Positions 7,912-15,247 of a stretch of DNA of 64,000 bases are shown piece by piece. Positions within the stretch are counted from its first letter, which is position 1, and the number at the start of each line of letters is the position of its first letter. The translations under genes and the position numbers were made by a program. Source of the DNA: VRUE01 sp963745915 (lineage in GTDB: Bacteria; Actinomycetota; Thermoleophilia; Solirubrobacterales; 70-9); assembly GCA_963745915.1 (NCBI GenBank), contig CAVUZA010000002.1, positions 2,462,573 to 2,526,572 on the forward strand, written 5' to 3'. Under the pieces are notes generated by a model. That model made no database searches and was not told the DNA's origin. It saw nothing but the letters and a program-made list of their open reading frames with translations.

Positions 7912-9117
7912 TCACGTCCGATGCAACTCGCTTGCAGCTTGCTCGGTCTCAGCCGCTCTTACTGTTGAAAAAACACACTCGTCTGTGCGGGTCAAGAAAG
8001 CGTCAAGAAGTGCAATGGCATCGCTCCGCGCTCCGGGCATCAAGTGCCCGTAAAGATCAAACGTCACCTTGATCGAGCTGTGGCCCATGAAGGCCGATAG
8101 CGCCTTCGGGTTTACCCCAGCGGCGATCATGAACGAGGCGTACGTGTGCCGGGCCTGATGCAGCCGCAGGCGATCCGTCAGCCCAGCCGCCTCCCAAGAC
8201 CGGTCGGCGCGGCGATAGAGGCTGGCGGCGTGAAACGGCTGATCGCCGTCGCCGAAGACGAGGGCATCGTCGGGCGGCTCGCCACGCCTCAGACGGTGCT
8301 CCAGCATGAGGTCGCGCAACAACCCCGGCATCGGCGTCGCCCGCTGCGACGTTGGGGTCTTGGGCGCGATGCGCCCCTCCTTCGGGTCCCAGCTCTCGAC
8401 CACCCGAATCGCGCCCGTGTCTGTATCCACGGCCGACCAGCGCAGCGCCCTCAGCTCGCCGTACCGCAGCCCGGCGTACAGCGCCGTGCCCCAGACCGGC
8501 CGGTCCTCGACGGGCAAGGCGGCCAGGAGGGCGGCGGCTGTCTTGGGAGACACGATCTCGACCTCGTTGGGACGCGCTGCCGGTAGTTCCAGGTCGCGCG
8601 TCGGGTTCAGCGGCAGACCGCCCCGCGAGCGCGCTCGGCGGAAGATCGCCTGCAACGGCTTGATCGCGTTGCGGATAGTTGAGGCTTGCTGGCCCTCCCC
8701 CAGCCACCGATCCACCAGCTCCTGCAAGTCCAGCGTCGTCACGGTGCTGAGCTTTCGACTCCCGATCAGCGGGAGCACCCGATCCTCAAGGGCCTGTCTG
8801 TAGCCGCGCAGCGTCGCTGGCTTGTAGGGATGCCCCGAGCGATTCCTGACCTCGCCCGCCTCGGCTCCAGCGAGCCATTCCTCGGCTGCATCCCTCAGCG
8901 TCGTCTGGGTCGGCGCTTGCAGAGTGCCGTGGTCGAGCGCCCGCTTGGTCTCGGCCCGCCAGGACCGTGCTTCCGACTCGCGTCGGAATCGCTTGCGGAG
9001 CTTCTTGCCATCGCGGGATGAGTAGACAGACGCCTCCCACCCCGCTCGGCACTGGCAGCGCCCACCCCGGTGAGCCGGGCAACCCTCAGAATGGCGCTTC
9101 CGGATTCCGGTCGCCAT
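7912..9117 (-). CDS. int: Tyrosine recombinase, integrase of the tRNA-Cys element
   Basis: 401 residues from the ATG at 9117. An arm-binding N-terminal domain with a Cys/His patch (HRGGRCQCRAGWEAS) is followed by a SAM-like core-binding domain (about residues 80-180) and a catalytic domain. The catalytic signatures are LRYGELRALRW (Arg), LHQARHTYAS (HxxR), GHSS (His) and FDLYGHLM (Tyr). The start ATG shares its A with the TAA stop of the upstream XRE gene, so translation is probably coupled. The position near attL fits its role in excision and integration at tRNA-Cys. Confidence 0.95.
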   Translation of the reverse strand: MATGIRKRHSEGCPAHRGGRCQCRAGWEASVYSSRDGKKLRKRFRRESEARSWRAETKRALDHGTLQAPTQTTLRDAAEEWLAGAEAGEVRNRSGHPYKPATLRGYRQALEDRVLPLIGSRKLSTVTTLDLQELVDRWLGEGQQASTIRNAIKPLQAIFRRARSRGGLPLNPTRDLELPAARPNEVEIVSPKTAAALLAALPVEDRPVWGTALYAGLRYGELRALRWSAVDTDTGAIRVVESWDPKEGRIAPKTPTSQRATPMPGLLRDLMLEHRLRRGEPPDDALVFGDGDQPFHAASLYRRADRSWEAAGLTDRLRLHQARHTYASFMIAAGVNPKALSAFMGHSSIKVTFDLYGHLMPGARSDAIALLDAFLTRTDECVFSTVRAAETEQAASELHRT

Positions 9118-9377
9118 TAGTCGCCCGCGCCCGTGAACCGCCCCAGCCGCGTCCCGCCCGGCTCCCATCCCAGCTCGTCGAGCAGTTCTTCGGGCGGGAT
9201 GCCGAGCGAGCCGGCGAGCTTGACCACGGTGTCGAGCCGGGCGGTCCGTTCGCCGCGCTCGATCTGACCCACGGCGGTGCGGTGCAACGACGCCCGCACC
9301 GCCAGCTCTTCCTGGGAGAACCCCGCCCGCTTGCGGCAGTAGGCAAGGTTGCGACCGAACCGCGCAGCGACCATCAA
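9117..9377 (-). CDS. XRE-family HTH regulator (second of a tandem pair)
   Basis: 86 residues. The helix-turn-helix region covers roughly residues 10-62: CRKRAGFSQEELAVRASL then VGQIERGERTARLDTVVKLA. The tail EELLDELGWEPGG is shared with the upstream paralogue at 9374-9649. It overlaps that gene by 4 bp and int by 1 bp, so it is translated in one chain with int. Likely controls excision or transfer genes of the element. Confidence 0.88.
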   Translation of the reverse strand: MMVAARFGRNLAYCRKRAGFSQEELAVRASLHRTAVGQIERGERTARLDTVVKLAGSLGIPPEELLDELGWEPGGTRLGRFTGAGD

Positions 9378-9649
9378 CCCGCCTCCGTCTTCTCGGCGAA
9401 GGCGCCGGGACGGTAGTCGCCGGGCTCCCAGGCAAGCCCGTCCAACAGCTCATCGGCGGATATCTCAAGCGAGTCCCGCAGTTTGAGAAGCGTGTCGATG
9501 CGGCAGAGACGAAGGCCCCGCTCGACCTGGCTTATCTCGGTCCGGTGGAGGGAGGCAAGGTGGCTCAGCTCCTCCTGGGAAAGGCCGGCGCGCTTGCGAC
9601 AGCGCGCGAGGTTGTCCCCGAAGCGGGCGGCGAGATCGATCATGCGCAC
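9374..9649 (-). CDS. XRE-family HTH regulator (first of a tandem pair)
   Basis: 91 residues, MRMIDLAARFGDNLARCR and onward. The HTH (LSQEELSHLASLHRTEIS) and the C-terminal LLDGLAWEPGDYRPG are closely similar to the next gene, showing tandem duplication. Start and stop overlap both neighbours by 4-10 bp. The repeated AARFG.NLA.CRKRAG start in both proteins supports the chosen starts. Confidence 0.87.
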   Translation of the reverse strand: MRMIDLAARFGDNLARCRKRAGLSQEELSHLASLHRTEISQVERGLRLCRIDTLLKLRDSLEISADELLDGLAWEPGDYRPGAFAEKTEAG

Positions 9650-9996
9650 TCACCGCCGGGAAGCTGGGCGAGGAAGCCATGAAGCGCATCGTGCTCGGAG
9701 ACGACGCGGCGGTACTCGTTGCTGCGGTCGATGATGTGAGCGAGGTCGCGCAGCACGTCGCGCACGTCTGAGTCGGGGACGATCACCAGCTCGTCCAGCG
9801 CCGTGAGGAGCCGCCCGTAGGCGGCGTCCTCGCGGCGCAGATGGGCCGGCTCTCCCAGTCCATCTGGGTAGGTGTCCAGTTCCTCGCGAACGCCCGCCTG
9901 GGCGCTCGCGAAGGTCATCCGCAAGAAGCGGACGTGATCGACGGGGATCTTGAGGGCGACGGCATAGCCGCGACCCGTAGGGTTCTCATCAGCCAT
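9640..9996 (-). CDS. Small element-encoded hypothetical protein
   Basis: 118 residues from the ATG at 9996, preceded by GAGGAACC at a usable distance. Charged and helical with no membrane segment. It includes DALHGFLAQLPGG near the end and DVRDVLRDLAHIIDR in the middle. The frame is open further upstream but that part is out of character. It overlaps the XRE gene by 10 bp and so belongs to the int operon. I do not recognise the family. Confidence 0.7.
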   Translation of the reverse strand: MADENPTGRGYAVALKIPVDHVRFLRMTFASAQAGVREELDTYPDGLGEPAHLRREDAAYGRLLTALDELVIVPDSDVRDVLRDLAHIIDRSNEYRRVVSEHDALHGFLAQLPGGECA

Positions 9997-10111
9997 GGGG
10001 AGGGTTCCTCTCCTTGTGGTCAGGCGGCCCGTCGTGTTCACAGCACGGCGGGTCGCCGCTTTGTCATTTCGCGAGCGTAGCAGTTTGGAGAGAAAAACTC
10101 TCCAAATGCGC

Positions 10112-10312
10112 CTATTCTCCCCGGATGATCTGGCTGACGCGCGTGTGGTGGAGACCGACCTCTGTGCCGATATCGCGCAACGACAGCCCTGCTTTCTGGG
10201 CATCAGCGAATGCCTTGCGCCGTGCCTTCTGGGCGGTCTTCTGTTCACGCTCGAATTGAGCTTGGGCGGCCCGAACCGCCCGGCGTACCTTTCGCTCCGC
10301 TGCGTCTGCCAT
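10112..10312 (-). CDS. Small HTH protein
   Basis: 66 residues from the ATG at 10312. A basic helical N-terminal half (AERKVRRAVRAAQAQFEREQ) precedes a helix-turn-helix (GLSLRDIGTEVGLHHTRVSQ). The overall look is of a short sigma-region-4-like or resolvase-like HTH. It lies between the excisionase-like gene and the int operon; the 115 bp to 9996 may contain the promoter of that operon. Confidence 0.7.
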   Translation of the reverse strand: MADAAERKVRRAVRAAQAQFEREQKTAQKARRKAFADAQKAGLSLRDIGTEVGLHHTRVSQIIRGE

Positions 10313-10376
10313 CCCGCGCAGCCTAGAAGCTGACCGCCGCCTCGCGCATCGGCGGGCTCCCCTCGCAGCCCACCGG

Positions 10377-10589
10377 TCACGCCGTCTCCCCGAAGACCCT
10401 GCTCGCGTTCTCCGCTGTCCAGCGCTCAAGCTCTGAGACCGGGACCAAGCGCTTGCGCCCGCGGCGGATCAGGCGCAGCTCCGGGGCGACGTTGGCGTCG
10501 AAGAAGTCCGGGCCGACGCCGATGGCGGCGGCGGCCTCCGGCGGGGTGAGGGCGATCCGGGGGATCGAGGTCGAGAGCTTCTTCGCCAT
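10377..10589 (-). CDS. Excisionase-like MerR-type HTH protein
   Basis: 70 residues: LTPPEAAAAIGVGPDFFDANVAP, then a beta-wing RLIRRGRKRLVPVSELERWT. This is the pattern of excisionase/helix-turn-helix DNA-binding proteins (HTH_17). The product probably bends attachment-site DNA and steers the integrase towards excision. It is divergent from the relaxase gene across the oriT candidate. Confidence 0.82.
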   Translation of the reverse strand: MAKKLSTSIPRIALTPPEAAAAIGVGPDFFDANVAPELRLIRRGRKRLVPVSELERWTAENASRVFGETA

Positions 10590-10645
10590 CTGTCCCTACC
10601 TGTCCGCGAAGACCCCGAAGTGCCCCACGAACCTTCGTCCAGCCA

Positions 10646-10676
10646 GAGACGAGCCAATCGCCGATTGGCTCGTCTC
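10646..10676. other. Candidate oriT hairpin
   Basis: Perfect inverted repeat of 15 bp (GAGACGAGCCAATCG and its complement) separated by one base, in the 170-bp gap directly upstream of the MobF relaxase. Relaxases of this type recognise an inverted repeat beside the nick. The nick itself cannot be placed from sequence alone; a regulator operator is the alternative. Confidence 0.5.
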
Positions 10677-10758
10677 GACGCTCCCCTTGCGAGCACTCCC
10701 GAGCGCCCTCCACCGCTAACCGCCGCACCCCTCACGCGCTATCACCTCCGGAGATCGG

Positions 10759-13700
10759 GTGGGGCAAAACGTCCGCTGCGTGGACAGAGAGGGCATGCTG
10801 TCCATCGGCAAGCTCGGAACCGGCCAGGAGCGCTACTACCTGGAGAAGGTCGCCGAAGGCGCCGAGGACTACTACTCCGGCGAGGGCGAGGTCGCCGGGC
10901 AGTGGGCCGGGGACGGCGCCAGCGAGCTGGGCCTCTCCGGAGAGGTCGGCCCCGACCAGCTGACCGCGATGCTCACCGGCCTAAACCCCGCCGACGGCTC
11001 GGCGCTGCTGGGCAGCCAGGGGGTGCGCGGCAAAGGCTCGGTGCCGGGCTTCGACCTCACCTTCTCCGCGCCGAAGTCGGTCTCGCTGACCTGGGCGCTG
11101 GGCGGCCCCGAGGCCGGGCAGGCCGTCATGGACGCCCACCACCGCTCCGTAGAGGCCGCCCTCGGATACATGCAGCGCCACGCCTGCTGGACCCGGCGCG
11201 GCAAGGGCGGAGCGGAGTTCGTGCGCGGCTCGGGCTACCTCGCCGCCGCCTTCGATCACCGCTCCTCGCGAAACGGCGACCCCCAGCTCCACACCCACGT
11301 CCTGGTGGCCAACGCGACCCAGGGACCCGACGGGCGCTGGACCCGCCTCTATCACCCGGCGATCTATGAGCACGCGAAGACCGCCAGCGCGGTCTATGAG
11401 TCCCACCTGCGCCACGAGCTTTCCCGCAGCCTCGGCGTGCGCTGGGGCGAGGTGCGCCACGGGATCGCCGAGATCGAGGGCTTTGACCGTGCCCACCTGC
11501 GCGAGTTCTCCACCCGGCGGGCGGAAATCCTCAAAGCCGCCGGAGGCCCCGAAGCCTCCGCCCGCGCCCGCCAGGTCGCCACCCTCGCCACCCGCGAGGT
11601 CAAGCAGCACTCGCTCGAGGGCGACATGCGCGAGCGCTGGCAGGCCAGGGCGCAGCAGGTCGGCCTTGACCGCGAGGGGATCGAGCAGACCTTCGACACC
11701 CTCCGCTCCTGGCACGCCCGAGACCGCAAGCGCCCCGAAGCCGAGGGGATGGCGGTCGGCCGCCAGGTCACCGCCCACGCCTCCCACTTCGACCGCCGCG
11801 ACGTCGTGCAGGCGGTGGCGGGGATGAGCCGCGAGGGGATGGCGGGGCCCGACGTTGAGCGCGTCGCCGATGAATTCCTCGCCTCCGAGCGGGTGCTGCG
11901 GATCGCCGACGGCCCCAAGGGCGAGCGCTTCACCACCACCCGCGTTTGGAAGTTGGAGCAGCGGGCGCTTGAGAGGGCGCAGAGGATGCGCAGCGAGGGG
12001 ACCCACAACGCAGGGAAGATGGTCGCTGAGCGGGTGCTCTGCGCCCACCCGACCCTGAAGTCAGACCAGCGCCAGATGGTGCGCCGCCTGCTCGCCGAGC
12101 GAGAGGGCATCTGCGTGGTGGTCGGCGAGGCGGGCACCGGCAAGAGCTACGCGGTGCTCGCCGCCGCCAAGGGCTGGACCGAAGCCGGGATGGAGCTGCG
12201 CGTCGCAGCGCCGACCTGGCGGGCGGCGAACGTCTTGCGCGCCGAGGGCCTGCGGGCCACGACCACCGCCGGGCTGCTCGGCGAGCTTGAGCGCGCCGAG
12301 GCGGCCGGAGGCCGGGCGCTCGCCTGGCGCTCTGTCTTGCTGGTCGATGAGGCCGGGATGGTGGACTCCGCCGACCTCGCCCGCCTGATCCACCACGCCG
12401 ATGCGGCAGACGCCAAGCTCGTCCTGATCGGCGACCCCGAGCAGCTCGGGGAGATCGGCGCCGGCGGCATGTTCAGGGCGCTGGCTGAGCGCTGCGACCC
12501 GGTCCACCTGAGCGAGGTGGTCCGCCACGAATCCGAGGTCGAGCGCGAGGGGGCGCGGCTGATCCGCGAGGGCGAGGGAGCCCAGGCGCTCGACCTCTAC
12601 CGCGATCACGAGCAGGTGGTGATCGCCGCCGATGCCGATTCGCGGCGCGAGGCGATGCTCGCCGACTGGCATCGGTCCTTCGATGCCGGCGAGGACGCGG
12701 TGATGGTCGCCAAGACAAACGCCGAGGTCGAGCGGCTGAACCAGATGGCTCGGGAGCTGCGCCGCGAGGCGGGGCAGCTCGGCGAGCGCGAGATCGAGGT
12801 CGGCGAAGCGCGCTTCGCCGCGGGCGATCAGGTGATCACCCGGATCAACGACCGCGCCGCCGACATCTACAACCGCGAGCGCTGGCAGGTCGCCGAGGTC
12901 GATCCCGAGCGGGGCCGGGTCCTCTTGGAGGGCATCGATCAGGAGCGCACAGTCGAGGTCGGGGCCGAGTACCTGGCGAAGACCAACCCGCACTCAGACG
13001 CCCCGGCCCTACAGCACGCCTACGCCGTTACCACCTACTCCGCACAGGGCTCCACCGTGGACCGCGCCTTCCTCGCCGCCGACCCCTCGATGGACAAGCA
13101 GGAGCTCTACGTCGCGACCTCGCGCTCACGCGGGGAGACGACGATCTACGCGACGCCAGAGATCCAGGTCGCCCGCGAGGAGATCGCCCCCGATGACCCC
13201 TACCTGCGAGGCGGCATCCCCCACATCGCCGAAGCCGCGCAGCGCGACCGCGGCCAACGGGCAGCACACGACGAGGCCCGCCGGGGGGAGCTGCGCGAGC
13301 TGCCGAGCGATCAGCTGGTGTCGAGGCGCAAGGAGCTGGCGGGCCAGGCGCGAGTCGAGAGCGCGAACCAGGAGCGCCGCCAGACGGCGAAGAGTTGGCT
13401 CAAACGCCAGGAGAAGGCACTCGGACACGCCGTGACGCGGCGAGAGGCGGCAGAGGCCGCGCCGCGCAAGGTGCGCCGCGAGGCGCTGCCGGCGGCCCGC
13501 CTGATCGAGACCCACGCCCGCGAGGCGGTCGAGCGCTCGCGCGAGGAGCTGCGCGCAATGGCGCCCGTGCGCCATGAGGCTCGCGCCGAGCTGTCAAACG
13601 CCGAGCGGGTCCTCGCCGAGCGCCGCCAGGCGGCGATCACCGCCGCCCAGCTCTCCCCGCCCCCCTACATCACCAAGGAGCTGGGCGAGCGCCCGAGCGA

Positions 13701-13932
13701 CCCCGCCCAGCGCAAGAGCTGGGACAAGGGCGTCTCGGAGATCGAGCGCTACCGCCAAGACCACGGGGTCAAGGACCCAGAGCACGCTCTGGGGCGCGAG
13801 CGCGGCCAAGAGCACGACTTCAGCCGCGAGCAGGCCCGCCAGCGCCTACAGCAGCGCCGGGTTGAGTTGCAGCGCGCGCAGGCCAGGAGCGCCGGCCGTG
13901 AGGCGGGGCACTCGATGGAGAACGGCCACTGA
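10759..13932 (+). CDS. MobF-family relaxase/helicase (TrwC/TraI type)
   Basis: 1057 residues from GTG at 10759, which has GGAG six bases upstream. Related proteins begin at MLSIGKL, here the ATG at 10795. The TrwC relaxase domain shows catalytic tyrosines (QERYYLEK and AEDYY) and the metal-binding histidines (FDHRSSRNG, QLHTHVLVAN). A RecD2/TraI-type helicase follows, with Walker A VVGEAGTGKSYA (about 454-465) and Walker B LLVDEAGMVDS (about 529). The last 200 residues are coiled-coil and Arg-rich. It nicks oriT, stays bound to the 5' end and unwinds DNA. It is the only transfer gene in the element. Confidence 0.96.
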   Translation: MGQNVRCVDREGMLSIGKLGTGQERYYLEKVAEGAEDYYSGEGEVAGQWAGDGASELGLSGEVGPDQLTAMLTGLNPADGSALLGSQGVRGKGSVPGFDLTFSAPKSVSLTWALGGPEAGQAVMDAHHRSVEAALGYMQRHACWTRRGKGGAEFVRGSGYLAAAFDHRSSRNGDPQLHTHVLVANATQGPDGRWTRLYHPAIYEHAKTASAVYESHLRHELSRSLGVRWGEVRHGIAEIEGFDRAHLREFSTRRAEILKAAGGPEASARARQVATLATREVKQHSLEGDMRERWQARAQQVGLDREGIEQTFDTLRSWHARDRKRPEAEGMAVGRQVTAHASHFDRRDVVQAVAGMSREGMAGPDVERVADEFLASERVLRIADGPKGERFTTTRVWKLEQRALERAQRMRSEGTHNAGKMVAERVLCAHPTLKSDQRQMVRRLLAEREGICVVVGEAGTGKSYAVLAAAKGWTEAGMELRVAAPTWRAANVLRAEGLRATTTAGLLGELERAEAAGGRALAWRSVLLVDEAGMVDSADLARLIHHADAADAKLVLIGDPEQLGEIGAGGMFRALAERCDPVHLSEVVRHESEVEREGARLIREGEGAQALDLYRDHEQVVIAADADSRREAMLADWHRSFDAGEDAVMVAKTNAEVERLNQMARELRREAGQLGEREIEVGEARFAAGDQVITRINDRAADIYNRERWQVAEVDPERGRVLLEGIDQERTVEVGAEYLAKTNPHSDAPALQHAYAVTTYSAQGSTVDRAFLAADPSMDKQELYVATSRSRGETTIYATPEIQVAREEIAPDDPYLRGGIPHIAEAAQRDRGQRAAHDEARRGELRELPSDQLVSRRKELAGQARVESANQERRQTAKSWLKRQEKALGHAVTRREAAEAAPRKVRREALPAARLIETHAREAVERSREELRAMAPVRHEARAELSNAERVLAERRQAAITAAQLSPPPYITKELGERPSDPAQRKSWDKGVSEIERYRQDHGVKDPEHALGRERGQEHDFSREQARQRLQQRRVELQRAQARSAGREAGHSMENGH

Positions 13933-13975
13933 CCCCGACCGACCGCCGATTGTGGCACCGCTCCGGCGGCCATCA

Positions 13976-14006
13976 ACCCCCTGCGGGGGTCGGGCGCTTT
14001 GCGCCC
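13976..14006. terminator. Putative terminator after relaxase
   Basis: Two adjacent perfect 6-bp hairpins, ACCCCC/GGGGGT and GGGCGC/GCGCCC, lie about 45 bp after the relaxase stop, between convergent genes. There is no real T-tract, so efficiency is doubtful. Confidence 0.45.
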
Positions 14007-14066
14007 TTGACTGCCGCCTGTGCGGTGCTGTTTGGCGGGTAGGTCGGGGGTGGCGCAAACGGCCGG

Positions 14067-14474
14067 CTAACCGTCTATGTCAGTGCACCCTCTCAATGTC
14101 CGGCCAGTTGCTTCCGAGTTGCCCAACGACAGACTCTTGCGCGAGTACGGCTGGTTCTTTCCCTTGGCAAACCGAGTACGCCGAGCCCGCCAGCACCCAT
14201 CCGCATCGAGTCTCAGGATCAGTTGCCCCGCGAAGCCGCTGCCGGGGTCTGATTCGACCTGGCATGTCCACAAATCACGAAGGTAGTAGGCGCACTTGCC
14301 GCGCCCTTCGGTATGCGCAGCGGCCGCTACATCGCGTCCGAGTCGCGCACCCGGCGTGCGCGGCTCGGGCTCCACCAATCCGAATGGATCGCACCCGCTC
14401 AGCACAAAGGCAATCAGTAAACCGAGCGCCACATGTGACGAGACCTTCGCCGGCCTGATCTGCAAAGCACTCAC
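14067..14474 (-). CDS. Small lipoprotein of the element
   Basis: 135 residues. The signal sequence ends in a lipobox, VLSGC (Cys about residue 28), followed by DPFGLVEPEP. The mature part contains cysteine pairs (GKCAYYLRDLWTCQVES, DADGCWRARR), suggesting disulfides outside the membrane. The GTG start at 14474 directly abuts the hicB stop, so it is likely the third gene of hicA-hicB-lipoprotein. I do not recognise the family. Surface or entry exclusion would be a natural guess for a mobile element but nothing shows it. Confidence 0.7.
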   Translation of the reverse strand: MSALQIRPAKVSSHVALGLLIAFVLSGCDPFGLVEPEPRTPGARLGRDVAAAAHTEGRGKCAYYLRDLWTCQVESDPGSGFAGQLILRLDADGCWRARRTRFAKGKNQPYSRKSLSLGNSEATGRTLRGCTDIDG

Positions 14475-14690
14475 CTACGCTGCCGTCAGCGGACGATCCG
14501 TCAACGTCGCGGTCGCGACGTGTAGCGGGCCGCCCTGCTCGCCCTCGTCGGCGAGGTAGAGCGCAACGCCCTCTTGCAGCGACTCGAAAAGCTCGTCCAG
14601 GGTGTCGCCAGAGGCAAAGCAACCAGGAAGCTCTGGAACGTCGGCCCAGTAGCTGCCTTCCTCAATGTGGATGCGAGCGGTCAACTCCAT
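14475..14690 (-). CDS. hicB: HicB-family antitoxin
   Basis: 71 residues: MELTARIHIEEGSYWADVPE, then LPGCFASGDTLDELFESLQEG. This is the partial RNase H-like fold of HicB, without a C-terminal ribbon-helix-helix or HTH DNA-binding domain. It starts 13 bp after hicA and should bind and neutralise HicA. A close copy is found outside the element at 5686-5853. Confidence 0.88.
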   Translation of the reverse strand: MELTARIHIEEGSYWADVPELPGCFASGDTLDELFESLQEGVALYLADEGEQGGPLHVATATLTDRPLTAA

Positions 14691-14703
14691 AGGTGAAGTT
14701 CCT

Positions 14704-14898
14704 TCATCTTAGCCCAGCCTGCTTCAGAATCGCGCCGGTCAGACCCGGTTGGTAGTCGCGACCCTTGTGCTGCGGGAGCGTGACCGGGCGGTGGCCCGGC
14801 TTGGTCATCTTGACCTGGTGCTTGCCGCCGCGCGCCTGCACCCAGCCGTTTTCCTTCAGCAGCTTGATTGCCTTCTTCTGGTTGAGCGTGCCCTTCAT
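14704..14898 (-). CDS. hicA: HicA-family mRNA interferase toxin
   Basis: 64 residues from the ATG at 14898. The dsRBD-like HicA fold is shown by KKAIKLLKENGWVQARGGKH (catalytic His in GGKHQV) and VTLPQHKGRDYQPGLTGAIL ending KQAGL. The frame is open upstream to 15072, but that stretch overlaps the repeat-rich end of the element. HicA cleaves mRNA and is held in check by HicB. Order is toxin first, as usual for hicAB. Probably stabilises the element. Confidence 0.9.
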   Translation of the reverse strand: MKGTLNQKKAIKLLKENGWVQARGGKHQVKMTKPGHRPVTLPQHKGRDYQPGLTGAILKQAGLR

Positions 14899-14982
14899 CG
14901 GCTGGGCGACGGTAGCCTCAGCGGCGGCGGAAACGTTGCGCATCGTCCCTGGCGCGCCCCTGGCGCCACTGATCGTGCCTTC

Positions 14983-15101
14983 GGGTGCCAATCGGGTGCC
15001 AGTCGCATCGGCTCGCAACCGGATTCCATCGGAATCAGCCGGATTCGGGGAGCGGCCTTGAAGGCCGCTCAAACGGCTCTAGCAAGCGGAGAACCGCTTG
15101 C
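14983..15101. promoter_or_regulatory. Right arm-type sites and hairpin cluster
   Basis: Two direct GGGTGCCA units at 14983 and 14994 (11 bp apart) mirror the pair inside the left end. They are followed by three hairpins: GATTCC/GGAATC (about 15022-15036), a 10-bp arm pair GAGCGGCCTT/AAGGCCGCTC (15050-15070) and GCAAGCGG/CCGCTTGC (15082-15101). The last could terminate the tRNA transcript; the whole block is probably the integrase/excisionase assembly site. Confidence 0.55.
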
Positions 15102-15108
15102 CAGAGCG

Positions 15109-15152
15109 AGAGGCGCCCACCGGAATCGAACCGGTGTAAACGGCTTTGCAGG
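15109..15152 (-). repeat. attR: 44-bp repeat within tRNA-Cys
   Basis: Exact copy of 6016-6059. Together with the chromosomal 5' half (15153-15181) it rebuilds a complete tRNA-Cys, so integration is neutral for the tRNA. Confidence 0.92.
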
Positions 15153-15181
15153 CCGCTGCGTAACCACTCCGCCAGGGCGCC
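15111..15181 (-). tRNA. tRNA-Cys(GCA)
   Basis: 71-nt cloverleaf: acceptor GGCGCCC/GGGCGCC, anticodon loop CTGCAAA with GCA, T-loop TTCGATT, U73 discriminator as expected for Cys. CCA is not encoded. The 3' half is supplied by the integrated element. Confidence 0.95.
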
Positions 15182-15247
15182 GGGTGGATCTAGGGTACCG
15201 GCGGTGGGGCGGGCTCAGCTTGGCGGTCCGGGGGGCCGGGCGGGGCT

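Larger units (their letters stand above)
6016..15152. mobile_element. Integrative mobilizable element in tRNA-Cys
   Basis: About 9.1 kb bounded by an exact 44-bp direct repeat (6016-6059 and 15109-15152), identical to the 3' half of tRNA-Cys from the 5' side of the anticodon loop onward. The right copy is part of the intact tRNA. Inside are a tyrosine integrase, two overlapping XRE regulators, two small HTH/excisionase-like proteins, a MobF relaxase, hicAB, a lipoprotein, and an MBL-fold/4-TM cargo pair. No coupling protein or type IV secretion genes are present, so transfer would need a helper. Confidence 0.88.

Noticed and set aside
12061..12993. 310-codon minus-strand frame inside the relaxase gene
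   Set aside because: Shadow of the helicase domain, whose motifs are all on the plus strand.
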